Origin: SCSIO-59966 sp046566185
Lineage (GTDB): Bacteria > Actinomycetota > Actinomycetes > Actinomycetales > SCSIO-59966
Assembly (NCBI GenBank): GCA_046566185.1
Contig: JBKHXE010000011.1
Location: 1-20,509, forward strand
Direction of reading: 5' to 3'
Length of the DNA stretch: 20,509 nucleotides
The position numbers and the translations under genes were made by a program. A model generated the notes under the pieces. That model saw only the letters and a list, made by a program, of their open reading frames with translations. It did no database searches and was not told where the DNA came from. The stretch's first letter is position 1. Each line of letters starts with the position of its first letter. Positions 14,347-20,509 of this stretch are shown piece by piece.

Positions 14347-14392
14347 CGGACCCTGCCGGGTCCGTGGGCGCCAGCGGACCCGGCACGGTCCG
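14347..14392. terminator. Long stem-loop between converging units
   Basis: CGGACCCTGCCGGGTCCG (14347-14364) and CGGACCCGGCACGGTCCG (14375-14392) are reverse complements at 17 of 18 positions around a 10-base loop. Each arm is itself nearly palindromic, so two small hairpins can form instead of one large one. It lies between the converging ABC1 gene and Tad operon and is probably a bidirectional terminator. Confidence 0.6.
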
Positions 14393-14437
14393 ACCCCCCC
14401 AGCACCGCGGGAGACCCTCCGCTGCCCCGGCCGGCGG

Positions 14438-14902
14438 TCAGCCGAGCGTCGTCCGGGCCCGCCCGGTGACGACCAGCGGGATGCCGTCGGAGAAGGCGGC
14501 GATGACGATGGTGAGCAGCGGTGGCTCGGCGGTAGCGACCAGGGTGACCTCGGCGGTGCGGCCGTCCGGGGTGCCGGTCGAGGCGGCGACGGCGAACCCG
14601 TCGAAGCGCCCCGGTGCGCCGGCGAGCTCGACGTACTCCTCGACGCTGGCGCGCACCGACGCGTCGGTGAGGGGTACCCCTCCACCAGGGCTGGCGCCGT
14701 CCGCGAAGAAGGCACCGAGGTCGACGGCGTCGGCGGCGTCGAGGGCCGCGGCGTCGGCGAGGGCGAGCAGGCGCTTGCGCTCCAGGTGCACCGCGGAGGC
14801 GCTCGCCACCACGGTCACGAGGGTCACGGTGATGAGCGTGTAGACGAGGATGAGCAGCAGCACCTGACCGTCGTCGCCGCGGGAGTCCGGCCGCTGGGTC
14901 AT
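14438..14902 (-). CDS. TadG-like pilus assembly protein
   Basis: The 154-residue protein starts with a short charged leader, then GQVLLLILVYTLITVTLVTVVASASAVHLERKRLLALADAAALDAA (about 12-58). This is a membrane segment followed by the conserved ADAAALDAA helix of the Tad/TadG N-terminal family. The rest is a small beta-rich extracytoplasmic domain. It is the last gene of the pilus operon, and its ATG overlaps the stop of the preceding gene (ATGA). It is much shorter than proteobacterial TadG, as is usual in actinobacteria. A minor pilin or pilus-anchoring role is inferred from family and position. Confidence 0.85.
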   Translation of the reverse strand: MTQRPDSRGDDGQVLLLILVYTLITVTLVTVVASASAVHLERKRLLALADAAALDAADAVDLGAFFADGASPGGGVPLTDASVRASVEEYVELAGAPGRFDGFAVAASTGTPDGRTAEVTLVATAEPPLLTIVIAAFSDGIPLVVTGRARTTLG

Positions 14903-15348
14903 CCGCGGAACCTGTCGACGACGGCGAGGGCCTCGGCGCTCACCGGGACGCGCGTGGGCACCACGGCGTCGACGAACCGCGGCACGCCCGGCAGGACGAC
15001 GTCCAGCGTGACCTCGACCCGCACCCGCGCCTCGGGCTGCAGGCACGGGTCCTCCTCGCAGTCGACGACGAGCGAGCGCGCGGGGTCGGCGTCGCGGAAG
15101 CCCTGGTCGTGGAAGGCGAGCAGCACGGCGGCGCGGGCCCGATGGGCACCGGCGCCCTCGTCCTCCGCGGCGGTGAACGCGCGGGCTGCCTCGCGTGCCG
15201 CGCCCTCGGCCGCGAAGACGCCGGCCTGCACGCGGCCGAGGGTGATGACGAGGTAGACGACGGGCACGAGCAGCAGCACGCCGAGGGTGACGAACTCGAC
15301 CACCGCGCTGCCGGCGTCGCCGGCCGAGGCCCGCCGGAGGCGCCTCAC
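14899..15348 (-). CDS. TadE/TadF-like minor pilin protein
   Basis: The 149-residue protein has an N-terminal basic stretch, then GSAVVEFVTLGVLLLVPVVYLVITLGRVQAGVFAAEGAAREAARAF (about 13-58). This is the TadE-like pattern of an acidic residue at the start of a membrane helix followed by a GAAREAARA helix. The exported part contains one close cysteine pair (CEEDPC) that could form a disulfide. The GTG start overlaps the upstream stop (GTGA) and the stop overlaps the next ATG, so three genes are translationally coupled. It is probably a pseudopilin of the Tad pilus. Confidence 0.86.
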   Translation of the reverse strand: MRRLRRASAGDAGSAVVEFVTLGVLLLVPVVYLVITLGRVQAGVFAAEGAAREAARAFTAAEDEGAGAHRARAAVLLAFHDQGFRDADPARSLVVDCEEDPCLQPEARVRVEVTLDVVLPGVPRFVDAVVPTRVPVSAEALAVVDRFRG

Positions 15349-15719
15349 GGCAGCTCCCGGAGTCCGTGACCGCGCACCGTGAGCCGGTCCGCGGGCCCGA
15401 GCAGGCCGATCACCGGCAGGGGCGCCTCGACGGTGACCTCGACGGTCTCCAGACCCTCGACGACGGCGACGCCGGCCGTCACGCCCTCGGCGTAGCGCGG
15501 GGAGAGCACCGACACGATGAGGTCGCGGGTGCGCTGCGCACCCTGGGCGGGGGTGCGGTCCGCGAGCGCGCCGTAGCGCGCCCCTTCGGCGGCACAGTCG
15601 ACGAGCGTGTTGCGCACGTGCAGCACCGTCGCGAGCTGGACCACGCCGAGGAAGACCAGGGTGAGCAGCGCGCCGACGAGCACGAAGTCGACGACCGCGG
15701 CGCCCGCGTCGCGGCGCAC
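15345..15719 (-). CDS. TadE-like minor pilin protein
   Basis: The 124-residue protein reads MRRDAGAAVVDFVLVGALLT at its N-terminus, then a hydrophobic helix and CAAEGARYGALAD, the classical TadE-family pattern of processed pseudopilins. Asp replaces the usual Glu in AVVDF. The C-terminal half is a small beta-rich domain. The GTG start lies four bases after the pilin-like stop, and the end overlaps the next gene by four bases. It should act in the membrane as a pilus assembly or priming component. Confidence 0.88.
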   Translation of the reverse strand: MRRDAGAAVVDFVLVGALLTLVFLGVVQLATVLHVRNTLVDCAAEGARYGALADRTPAQGAQRTRDLIVSVLSPRYAEGVTAGVAVVEGLETVEVTVEAPLPVIGLLGPADRLTVRGHGLRELP

Positions 15720-15723
15720 GGCC

Positions 15724-15918
15724 TCAGAAGCCCAGGACGCGGTTCATCGCCTCGGAGAACACGCCTTCCAGGGCGTCACCCGCGACGGCCCACAGCCCCA
15801 GCACCAGCCCTGCCGTCATCAGCGTGACGAGCACCCAGCCGGGCACGTCACCGCGCTCAGGAGTCGCCAGGACGCGGCTCAGGCGACGGCGCACGGTCGT
15901 CAGTGATCGGGTGGTCAT
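15724..15918 (-). CDS. Small Flp-pilin-like membrane protein
   Basis: A 64-residue protein with a basic N-terminus (many Arg in residues 1-22), ERGDVPGWVLVTLMTAGLVL (from residue 21), and a short C-terminal amphipathic helix ending in NRVLGF. Size, single hydrophobic helix and position between tadC and tadE match the major Flp pilin of Tad operons. However, the usual Flp cleavage context (Gly, four residues, Glu-Tyr) is absent: after G23 comes DVPGW. It may be an actinobacterial pilin variant or an accessory membrane peptide. ATG 15918 follows AGAGGGGGA closely. Confidence 0.75.
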   Translation of the reverse strand: MTTRSLTTVRRRLSRVLATPERGDVPGWVLVTLMTAGLVLGLWAVAGDALEGVFSEAMNRVLGF

Positions 15919-15943
15919 CGTTCCCCCTCTGTGGCAATGGATT

Positions 15944-16897
15944 TCACAGGTCGACGCTCAGCACCGCCAGGCCCGGGTAGACGGCGAAGAGCACGGTCAC
16001 CGGCAGCACGAGGAACACGACCGGGACCATCATGGCGATCTCCTTCTTGCCGCCCGTCTCCATGAGCCGCCGTCGTCCGAGGTCCCGCACGTCCTGGGCC
16101 TGCGCGCGCAGCACGTCGGCCAGGGGTGTCCCGCGCTCCACGGCGACCGCCACGCCGTCCACGAAGCGGGCGAGGCTGACGAGGCTCGTTCGCGCGGCCA
16201 GGCCCTCCAGGGCCTGCACCAGTGAGGCGCCGGCCCGGGCGTCGGCGAGGGTGCGGCGCAGCTCGGCGGACAGCTCGCCGCCGCAGGTCCGCGCCACGCG
16301 CTCCAGGGCACCGACCGCCCCCTCCCCGGCCGACACCGACAGCGCGAGCAGCTCCGCGACCGTCGGGAACTCGGCGATCATGCGCTCCTCGCGGCGGCGC
16401 ACCTGGCGGGTGAGCTGGTAGTCGCGCGCCACCACCCCGGTAACAGCGCCGACCACGACCAGGCCCAGCAGTGGCAGCACGGCGACCCCGCCCCGCGCCG
16501 CGAGCAGGAGGGCAGCCACCACGCCCAGCGCCGTCCCGGCGACGCCCCAGAGGACCTGCTCGGCGCGGAACGACTCCACGGTGCGCGTACCGCCGAGCTG
16601 GTCGAGCCTCCGGCGCACCGACGCCGCCCCGCCGGAGAGGCGCTCGACCCACCGCGCGGCGTCCGTCATCGCCGGGCCGAGGAGCCGCTCGAGGAGCAGC
16701 AGAGGCGCGCCCACCGCCGTCCTGCCCAGCAGACGCGACGGGGGTGCGACCTCGCGCAGGTAGGGAGCGAGGCGGTCGTCCAGCGTGGGCCGGCGCATCA
16801 CCGGCAGGCGCACCAGCACGAGCCAGAGCCCCAGACCCGCGACGAGTCCGAGGGCGGCGCCTCCGGCGGGGGTCGAGAGGAACGACCACAGCGTCAT
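15944..16897 (-). CDS. tadC: TadC-like type II secretion/pilus platform protein
   Basis: The 317-residue membrane protein has an N-terminal helix, a central hydrophobic pair (about 125-165) and a final LVLPVTVLFAVYPGLAVL helix. Between them lies the cytoplasmic four-helix T2SF domain, with MIAEFPTVAELLALSVSAGE (near 184), AELRRTLADARAG, FVDGVAVAVERGTPLADVLRAQAQDVRDLGRRRLMETGGKKEIAMMVPVVF. It forms the inner-membrane platform with TadB, driven by TadA. ATG 16897 overlaps the TadB stop (ATGA), and the pilin-like gene follows 25 bp downstream. Confidence 0.9.
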   Translation of the reverse strand: MTLWSFLSTPAGGAALGLVAGLGLWLVLVRLPVMRRPTLDDRLAPYLREVAPPSRLLGRTAVGAPLLLLERLLGPAMTDAARWVERLSGGAASVRRRLDQLGGTRTVESFRAEQVLWGVAGTALGVVAALLLAARGGVAVLPLLGLVVVGAVTGVVARDYQLTRQVRRREERMIAEFPTVAELLALSVSAGEGAVGALERVARTCGGELSAELRRTLADARAGASLVQALEGLAARTSLVSLARFVDGVAVAVERGTPLADVLRAQAQDVRDLGRRRLMETGGKKEIAMMVPVVFLVLPVTVLFAVYPGLAVLSVDL

Positions 16898-17751
16898 CGC
16901 AGCACCCGCTCCTCCTCCGGCAGCCGGCCGATGCGCACCATCAGCCGGTAGGCGATCACGCTGACGCCGGCACCCACCGCGAGCACGAGGACGCCGGCGG
17001 GGCGGTTGTAGGCGATGACGGCCTCCGGCCGGGTGGCCAGCAGCGCCAGCACGATCCACGGCGCGGCCACCGCGAGGCGCGCCGCGTTCACGGTCCAGGA
17101 CTGGCGGGCCTCGAGCTCGGAGCGGGTGCGGGCGTCCTCGCGCAGGAACGCCGACAGGGTGCGCAGCAACCGGCCCAGGTCGGTCCCGCCCACCTCGCGC
17201 GTCAGGCGAAGGGCCTCGACGATGCGGTCGGCGACCGGGTCCGCGAGCCGGGCCTTCAACCGGTCGAGGCAGAGGGCGAAGCGGCCGGTGGCCCGGTAGT
17301 CCTCGGCGAACGCGAGAAAGGCGGGCCGCAGCTCGACCGGCCCCCGGACGCCGATCTGGCCGAGTGCCTCCGGCAGCGACAGCCCGGCCCGGACGCCGGA
17401 GGCGAGGTGGTCCACCACCTCGGGCCACACGTCCCGCAGCTGTGATCGACGCTGACGAGCACGCAGCCGTATCAACGCAACCGGCGCCCAGCCCGCCATG
17501 GCGCCGAAGCACACCGCGATGGGCGGGGACTGCGAGACCGCCAGCACCACCACGCCGCCCGCCACCGCGCAGCCGACGCACGTCGCGGCCACCGCCCGCA
17601 CCGACACCGCCTCCAAGCCGGCCTGCGCCAGGGCGTCGTCCGCCCGGTCCCGCCACGCCGGGCGACGCACCGGCGCCTCCGAGGCCGGCCAGCAGGACCA
17701 CCAGATGCAGAAGACGCCCGCGCCGAGGAGCAGGCCGACGAGCAGGTCCAC
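16894..17751 (-). CDS. tadB: TadB-like type II secretion/pilus platform protein
   Basis: The 285-residue protein has an N-terminal membrane helix (LLVGLLLGAGVFCIWWSCW), a second hydrophobic region (about 53-93) and a T2SF domain with WPEVVDHLASGVRAGLSLPEAL (about 109-130), then EVGGTDLGRLLRTLSAFLREDARTRSELEARQSWT. It ends with two membrane helices. It pairs with TadC. The GTG start abuts the TadA stop with no gap, and the end overlaps the tadC start by four bases, so all three are coupled. Confidence 0.9.
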   Translation of the reverse strand: MDLLVGLLLGAGVFCIWWSCWPASEAPVRRPAWRDRADDALAQAGLEAVSVRAVAATCVGCAVAGGVVVLAVSQSPPIAVCFGAMAGWAPVALIRLRARQRRSQLRDVWPEVVDHLASGVRAGLSLPEALGQIGVRGPVELRPAFLAFAEDYRATGRFALCLDRLKARLADPVADRIVEALRLTREVGGTDLGRLLRTLSAFLREDARTRSELEARQSWTVNAARLAVAAPWIVLALLATRPEAVIAYNRPAGVLVLAVGAGVSVIAYRLMVRIGRLPEEERVLR

Positions 17752-18984
17752 TCAGCCGACCTCCCCGGCCGCCAGCAGACGCGTGAGGTCGATGCCGGCG
17801 CGCTCGAAGCGCTCCGGGTGCGGCGGGTAGCCGTCGGCCCGGACCAGGCGGTCCCCCCGGGTGGTGAAGACGTCGGCGGTCTCGACGACGTCCTCCTCCA
17901 CCCGGCCCGGGACGGCGAGCACCTCCCGGACCCGGCGCCGTCCGGCGTGGTCCATCGCGACGTGGACCACCAGGTCGACCGACGAGGCCACCGTCGGGAC
18001 GACGAACTTCCCCGAGACGTTCTCACCGGCCAGCAGCGGCAGGGTGCACATCTTCGTGATCGCCTCGCGGGCGCTGTTGGCGTGGATCGACGCCATCCCG
18101 GGCAGGCCGCTGTTGAGCGCGATGAGCAGGTCGAGGCTCTCCTCCTGCCTGACCTCGCCCACGATGATGCGGTTGGGCCGCATCCGCAGCGCCTCCTTGA
18201 CGAGGCGCCGCAACGGGATCTCCCCCGTGCCCTCCAGGCTGGCCTGCCGGCACTGCATGCCGACGACGTCCCGCAGCGGCACCTTGAGCTCGAACACCTC
18301 CTCGCACGTCACGACCCGCTCACGGGCGGGAACCGACGCCGCGAGGCAGTTGAGCATGGTCGTCTTGCCGGCCTGCGTGCCGCCGGACACCAGCAGGTTC
18401 AGGCCGGCCGCCACCGCGGCGTCGAGGAACTCGGCGGCGTGCGGCGTGAGCGTCCCGAGCGCGACAAGCTCCTCCAGGCGCGTCGCCTTCACGACGAACT
18501 TGCGGATGTTCACGGCCCAGTGCTCGCGCGTGACGTCGGGGATGACGACGTGCAGGCGGCTGCCGTCCGGCAGCATCGCGTCGACGAACGGCGTCGAGAG
18601 GTCGACGCGGCGCCCCGACGACTTCAGCATGCGCTCGACGAGGTCACGCACCTGCTCGGCCGTCAGGATCGTCGTCGTCAGCTCCGGCTGCCCGGCCCGG
18701 GCCACGAACACCTTCCCCGGCTCGTTGACCCAGATCTCCTCGACCTCCGGGTCGTCCAGGTAACGCTGCAAGGGGCCCAGGCCCGCGACGGCGTCCATCA
18801 CCGAGCGCACGGTCTGCGCCACGTCGACCAGCGGCGGCAGGTGCCCGGTCAGCGACCGCTCGTCGTAGTCGGCCACGACGTCCTCGACGAGGCGGCGGGC
18901 CACCGCAGGGTCGCGCACCGGGTCCACACCGCGGCGGCGCACCAGCTCACGCACCTCGTCCTCGACGATCGCGATCGCGTCCAC
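17752..18984 (-). CDS. tadA: TadA/CpaF pilus assembly ATPase
   Basis: The 410-residue cytoplasmic ATPase has an N-terminal helical domain (1-100, with YLDDPEVEEIWVNEPGKVFV). The secretion-ATPase core shows a Walker A GGTQAGKTT (201-209), the acidic box region CEEVFELKV (227-235), LRMRPNRIIVGEVR as Walker B (266-279) and the His box SIHANSAREAI (299-309). It hydrolyses ATP as a hexamer to drive pilin insertion through TadB/TadC. GTG 18984 is preceded by GGGGGAG. The promoter region with TAGTCT as a -10 element and a palindrome lies just upstream. It is the first gene of the operon and divergent from the EccC/EssC-like gene. Confidence 0.95.
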   Translation of the reverse strand: MDAIAIVEDEVRELVRRRGVDPVRDPAVARRLVEDVVADYDERSLTGHLPPLVDVAQTVRSVMDAVAGLGPLQRYLDDPEVEEIWVNEPGKVFVARAGQPELTTTILTAEQVRDLVERMLKSSGRRVDLSTPFVDAMLPDGSRLHVVIPDVTREHWAVNIRKFVVKATRLEELVALGTLTPHAAEFLDAAVAAGLNLLVSGGTQAGKTTMLNCLAASVPARERVVTCEEVFELKVPLRDVVGMQCRQASLEGTGEIPLRRLVKEALRMRPNRIIVGEVRQEESLDLLIALNSGLPGMASIHANSAREAITKMCTLPLLAGENVSGKFVVPTVASSVDLVVHVAMDHAGRRRVREVLAVPGRVEEDVVETADVFTTRGDRLVRADGYPPHPERFERAGIDLTRLLAAGEVG

Positions 18985-19016
18985 TGCTCCCCCACTTGCT
19001 CGAGCCGTCCGCGCGC

Positions 19017-19041
19017 AGACTAGGCCGAAACAGTCGTTTCG
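19017..19041 (-). promoter_or_regulatory. tad operon promoter with palindromic operator candidate
   Basis: On the minus strand TAGTCT (19022-19017) fits a -10 element, giving a start near 19010 and a leader of about 26 bases before GTG 18984. Immediately upstream, CGAAAC-AGTC-GTTTCG (19026-19041) is a perfect inverted repeat filling the -35/-10 spacer. No good -35 hexamer is present, consistent with an activator or regulated promoter. Confidence 0.45.
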
Positions 19042-19051
19042 CGGCAGGCCC

Positions 19052-19100
19052 CCTGTGGAAGGACCTCCCCGGCGGCCCGCCGGACGTTCCCGTCCACAGG
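19052..19100. repeat. Spaced inverted repeat in the tadA/eccC spacer
   Basis: CCTGTGGA (19052-19059) and TCCACAGG (19093-19100) are exact reverse complements, 33 bases apart. They contain the same TCCACA core as the DnaA-box-like cluster further left. A looped regulatory site or coincidence are both possible. Confidence 0.35.
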
Positions 19101-19129
19101 CGCCGCGGCACGGGCGGCGCCACTCCTGC

Positions 19130-19144
19130 CAGGCTCGCCGGGTG
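19130..19144 (+). promoter_or_regulatory. Leaderless-type -10 element for the EccC/EssC-like gene
   Basis: CAGGCT (19130-19135), six bases, then GTG 19142. The same hexamer and spacing precede the ThiF-like gene. No Shine-Dalgarno is present. Confidence 0.45.
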
Positions 19145-20509
19145 CGCCTCCGGCTCTCCGTCGCGCGCCCGGACGCCGCCGGGCCGCCCGTCGACGTCGT
19201 CCTGGCCGCCGACGAGGGGACGACGCTCGGCGAGGTCCGCGCCGCCGTCCTGGGCGTCGCGTGCGCACCACCGGGCAGCGCGCTCCTCGTCGAGGGCCGG
19301 CCGCTGGACGACGCCGCGCCGGTCGGCGTCCCGCCCCTGGTCGACGGTGTGCTGCTGGTGGCCGGGCCGGCCGGCCCCACCGCGTCCGCCGACCGAGGCG
19401 GGCTGCTCGAGCTGCACGTCGTCGGCGGCCCGGACGCCGGGGCCGTGCACCGGCTCGCCCCCGGGCGCCACCGCCTGGGCCGGTCCCCGGACTGCGACGT
19501 GCGCGTCGACGACGTCGACGTCTCCCGCGTGCACGCGGTGCTGGACGTCGCGACGTCCGGCGTGACCGTCACCGATCTCGGCTCGACCAACGGGACGACG
19601 GTGGACGGCGAGCCCGTGCCGACGGAGCCGCGGCCGCTGCCGCTCGGGGCCGTGCTGCGGGCCGGCAGCACGACGCTGGTGCTGCGGCTGCCGCCCCGGG
19701 ACGCCGCGTCGGTGCGTCCGACGCGCACCGGTGCGCTGGAGGTCAACCGGCCTCCCCGACTGCCGCTGCCGCCGCTGGCGACGACCGTCCGCTTCCCGCG
19801 GCGTCCGGAGCCACCTGAGCGCCGCGGCGTCCCCCTGCTCGCGGCCCTCCTGCCGCTGGCCGTCAGCGTGCCGATGGCCGTGCTGTGGTCGCCGTTCGCC
19901 CTGCTGCTCGGGCTGACCAGTCCGGTGATGGTGCTCGGCTCCTACCTCGGGGACCGCCGGTCCGGGCGGCGCCGGCACGCCGAGGCCACGGCGGGCTACG
20001 AGGCCGAGCTGGCCGAGGCGGAGCGGCGCGTCGCGGAGCTGCTGCTGGCGGAGCGACGGCAGCGTCGCCGCTCCTCTCCGGACGCCGCCACCCTGGTCGT
20101 GGCCGCCGACGTGCCGACGAGCCGGCTGTGGGAGCGCCGGCCCGGTGACGCCGACTTCCTCCTCCTGGGCGTCGGCACCGGCCCGGTGGCGTCCGCCGTC
20201 ACCGTGGTGCGGCCGGCGGACGGCGACGAGCGGGAGAACCCCCTGCTGGACGACGCGCCCGTGGGCGTCTCCCTGCGCGCCGCGGGCGTGGTCGGCCTGT
20301 GCGGGCCGCGCCGCGCGGTGCTCGGCCTCGCCCGCTGGCTCGTCGTCCAGGTCGCCTGCCTGCACGCCCCGGCCGACGCCGGCGTGGTGGTGCTCGCCGC
20401 CGGAACCGCCGGGCACGACTGGACGTGGACCCGCTGGCTGCCGCACGCGCGGCCCGACCCCGACGCGGCTCCGTGGACGGCGTCCGGGACCGCCGACGTG
20501 GAGCGCCTC
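19142..20509 (+). CDS. FHA-containing EccC/EssC-type FtsK/SpoIIIE ATPase, N-terminal part
   Basis: The frame is open from GTG 19142 to the window edge (456 codons, no stop). Residues 1-76 form a small beta-rich domain that may be ubiquitin-like (EGRPLDDAAP, LLVAGP). An FHA domain follows (about 90-182) with the phosphothreonine-binding signatures HRLGRSPDCDVRV, SRVHAV and DLGSTNGTTVDG. Two membrane helices lie at about 230-269 (VPLLAALLPLAVSVPMAVL and FALLLGLTSPVMVLGSYLG), then a basic helical linker. LWERRPGDADFLLLGVGTG (330-348) is the EccC/EssC signature of type VII secretion motors, and VGLCGPRRAVLGLARWLVVQ follows. The ATPase modules lie outside the window. It is divergent from the tad operon. 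No WXG100 gene is visible here. Confidence 0.88.
   Translation, partial: MRLRLSVARPDAAGPPVDVVLAADEGTTLGEVRAAVLGVACAPPGSALLVEGRPLDDAAPVGVPPLVDGVLLVAGPAGPTASADRGGLLELHVVGGPDAGAVHRLAPGRHRLGRSPDCDVRVDDVDVSRVHAVLDVATSGVTVTDLGSTNGTTVDGEPVPTEPRPLPLGAVLRAGSTTLVLRLPPRDAASVRPTRTGALEVNRPPRLPLPPLATTVRFPRRPEPPERRGVPLLAALLPLAVSVPMAVLWSPFALLLGLTSPVMVLGSYLGDRRSGRRRHAEATAGYEAELAEAERRVAELLLAERRQRRRSSPDAATLVVAADVPTSRLWERRPGDADFLLLGVGTGPVASAVTVVRPADGDERENPLLDDAPVGVSLRAAGVVGLCGPRRAVLGLARWLVVQVACLHAPADAGVVVLAAGTAGHDWTWTRWLPHARPDPDAAPWTASGTADVERL

Noticed and set aside
15944..17701. A 585-codon open frame that would fuse upstream sequence to TadC
   Set aside because: The N-terminal part is out-of-frame tadB sequence; TadC properly starts at ATG 16897, overlapping the tadB stop.

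Overview
The window is very GC-rich (well above 70% by eye), has strong third-position G/C bias, uses many GTG starts and many apparently leaderless genes. Its gene families are typical of Actinomycetota: UPF0182, PPA1309, the DUF2342 zincin and DUF5679. A free-living actinobacterium, perhaps of the Micrococcales or Kineosporiales type, fits best, but the genus cannot be named from the sequence alone. No CRISPR array, insertion sequence or phage module was seen.

Layout. (1) 1-398: the 5' end of an unknown minus-strand gene with a palindrome at its start, a hairpin-rich spacer, and the initiator tRNA-fMet gene (minus). (2) 399-8364: a block of conserved actinobacterial housekeeping genes. These are a UPF0182 membrane protein (minus), a PPA1309-family protein (plus), a PDZ/Lon-like secreted protease downstream of an atypical tail-anchored SDR (both minus), and a DUF2342 zincin overlapping a NUDIX hydrolase (both plus). 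(3) 8340-10128: a PLP-dependent transsulfuration-type enzyme (minus) divergent from an Lrp/AsnC regulator (plus), a classical regulator/target arrangement. (4) 10144-14251: a YgjP-like metallopeptidase (minus), a gene-free spacer with a cluster of DnaA-box-like 9-mers, a decayed enoyl-CoA hydratase (minus), then a plus-strand run of a DUF5679 zinc-ribbon protein, a ThiF/E1-like protein and an ABC1 (AarF/UbiB) kinase-like protein. (5) 14438-18984: a compact minus-strand Tad/Flp pilus operon, read tadA-tadB-tadC-pilin-like-tadE-tadE/F-like-tadG-like, with genes abutting or overlapping. (6) 19142-end: divergent from tadA, the N-terminal 456 codons of a FHA-containing EccC/EssC-type FtsK/SpoIIIE ATPase that runs off the window.

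How the genes fit together. The Tad operon would build a pilus: TadA is the ATPase, TadB and TadC the inner-membrane platform, and the small protein plus the TadE/G-like proteins the major and minor subunits. No prepilin peptidase or TadZ is in the window. The neighbouring EccC/EssC-like protein is the motor type of type VII secretion, which makes the tadA/eccC spacer with its palindromes the most intriguing regulatory region. Several genes share a leaderless-promoter signature (TAnnnT or a close variant, six bases, then the start codon). The points most worth a second look are this shared signature, the DnaA-box-like cluster, the two-break enoyl-CoA hydratase remnant, the Tad/EccC junction, and the SDR that lacks its catalytic Tyr/Lys. 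Nothing here can be claimed as a new system from sequence alone.
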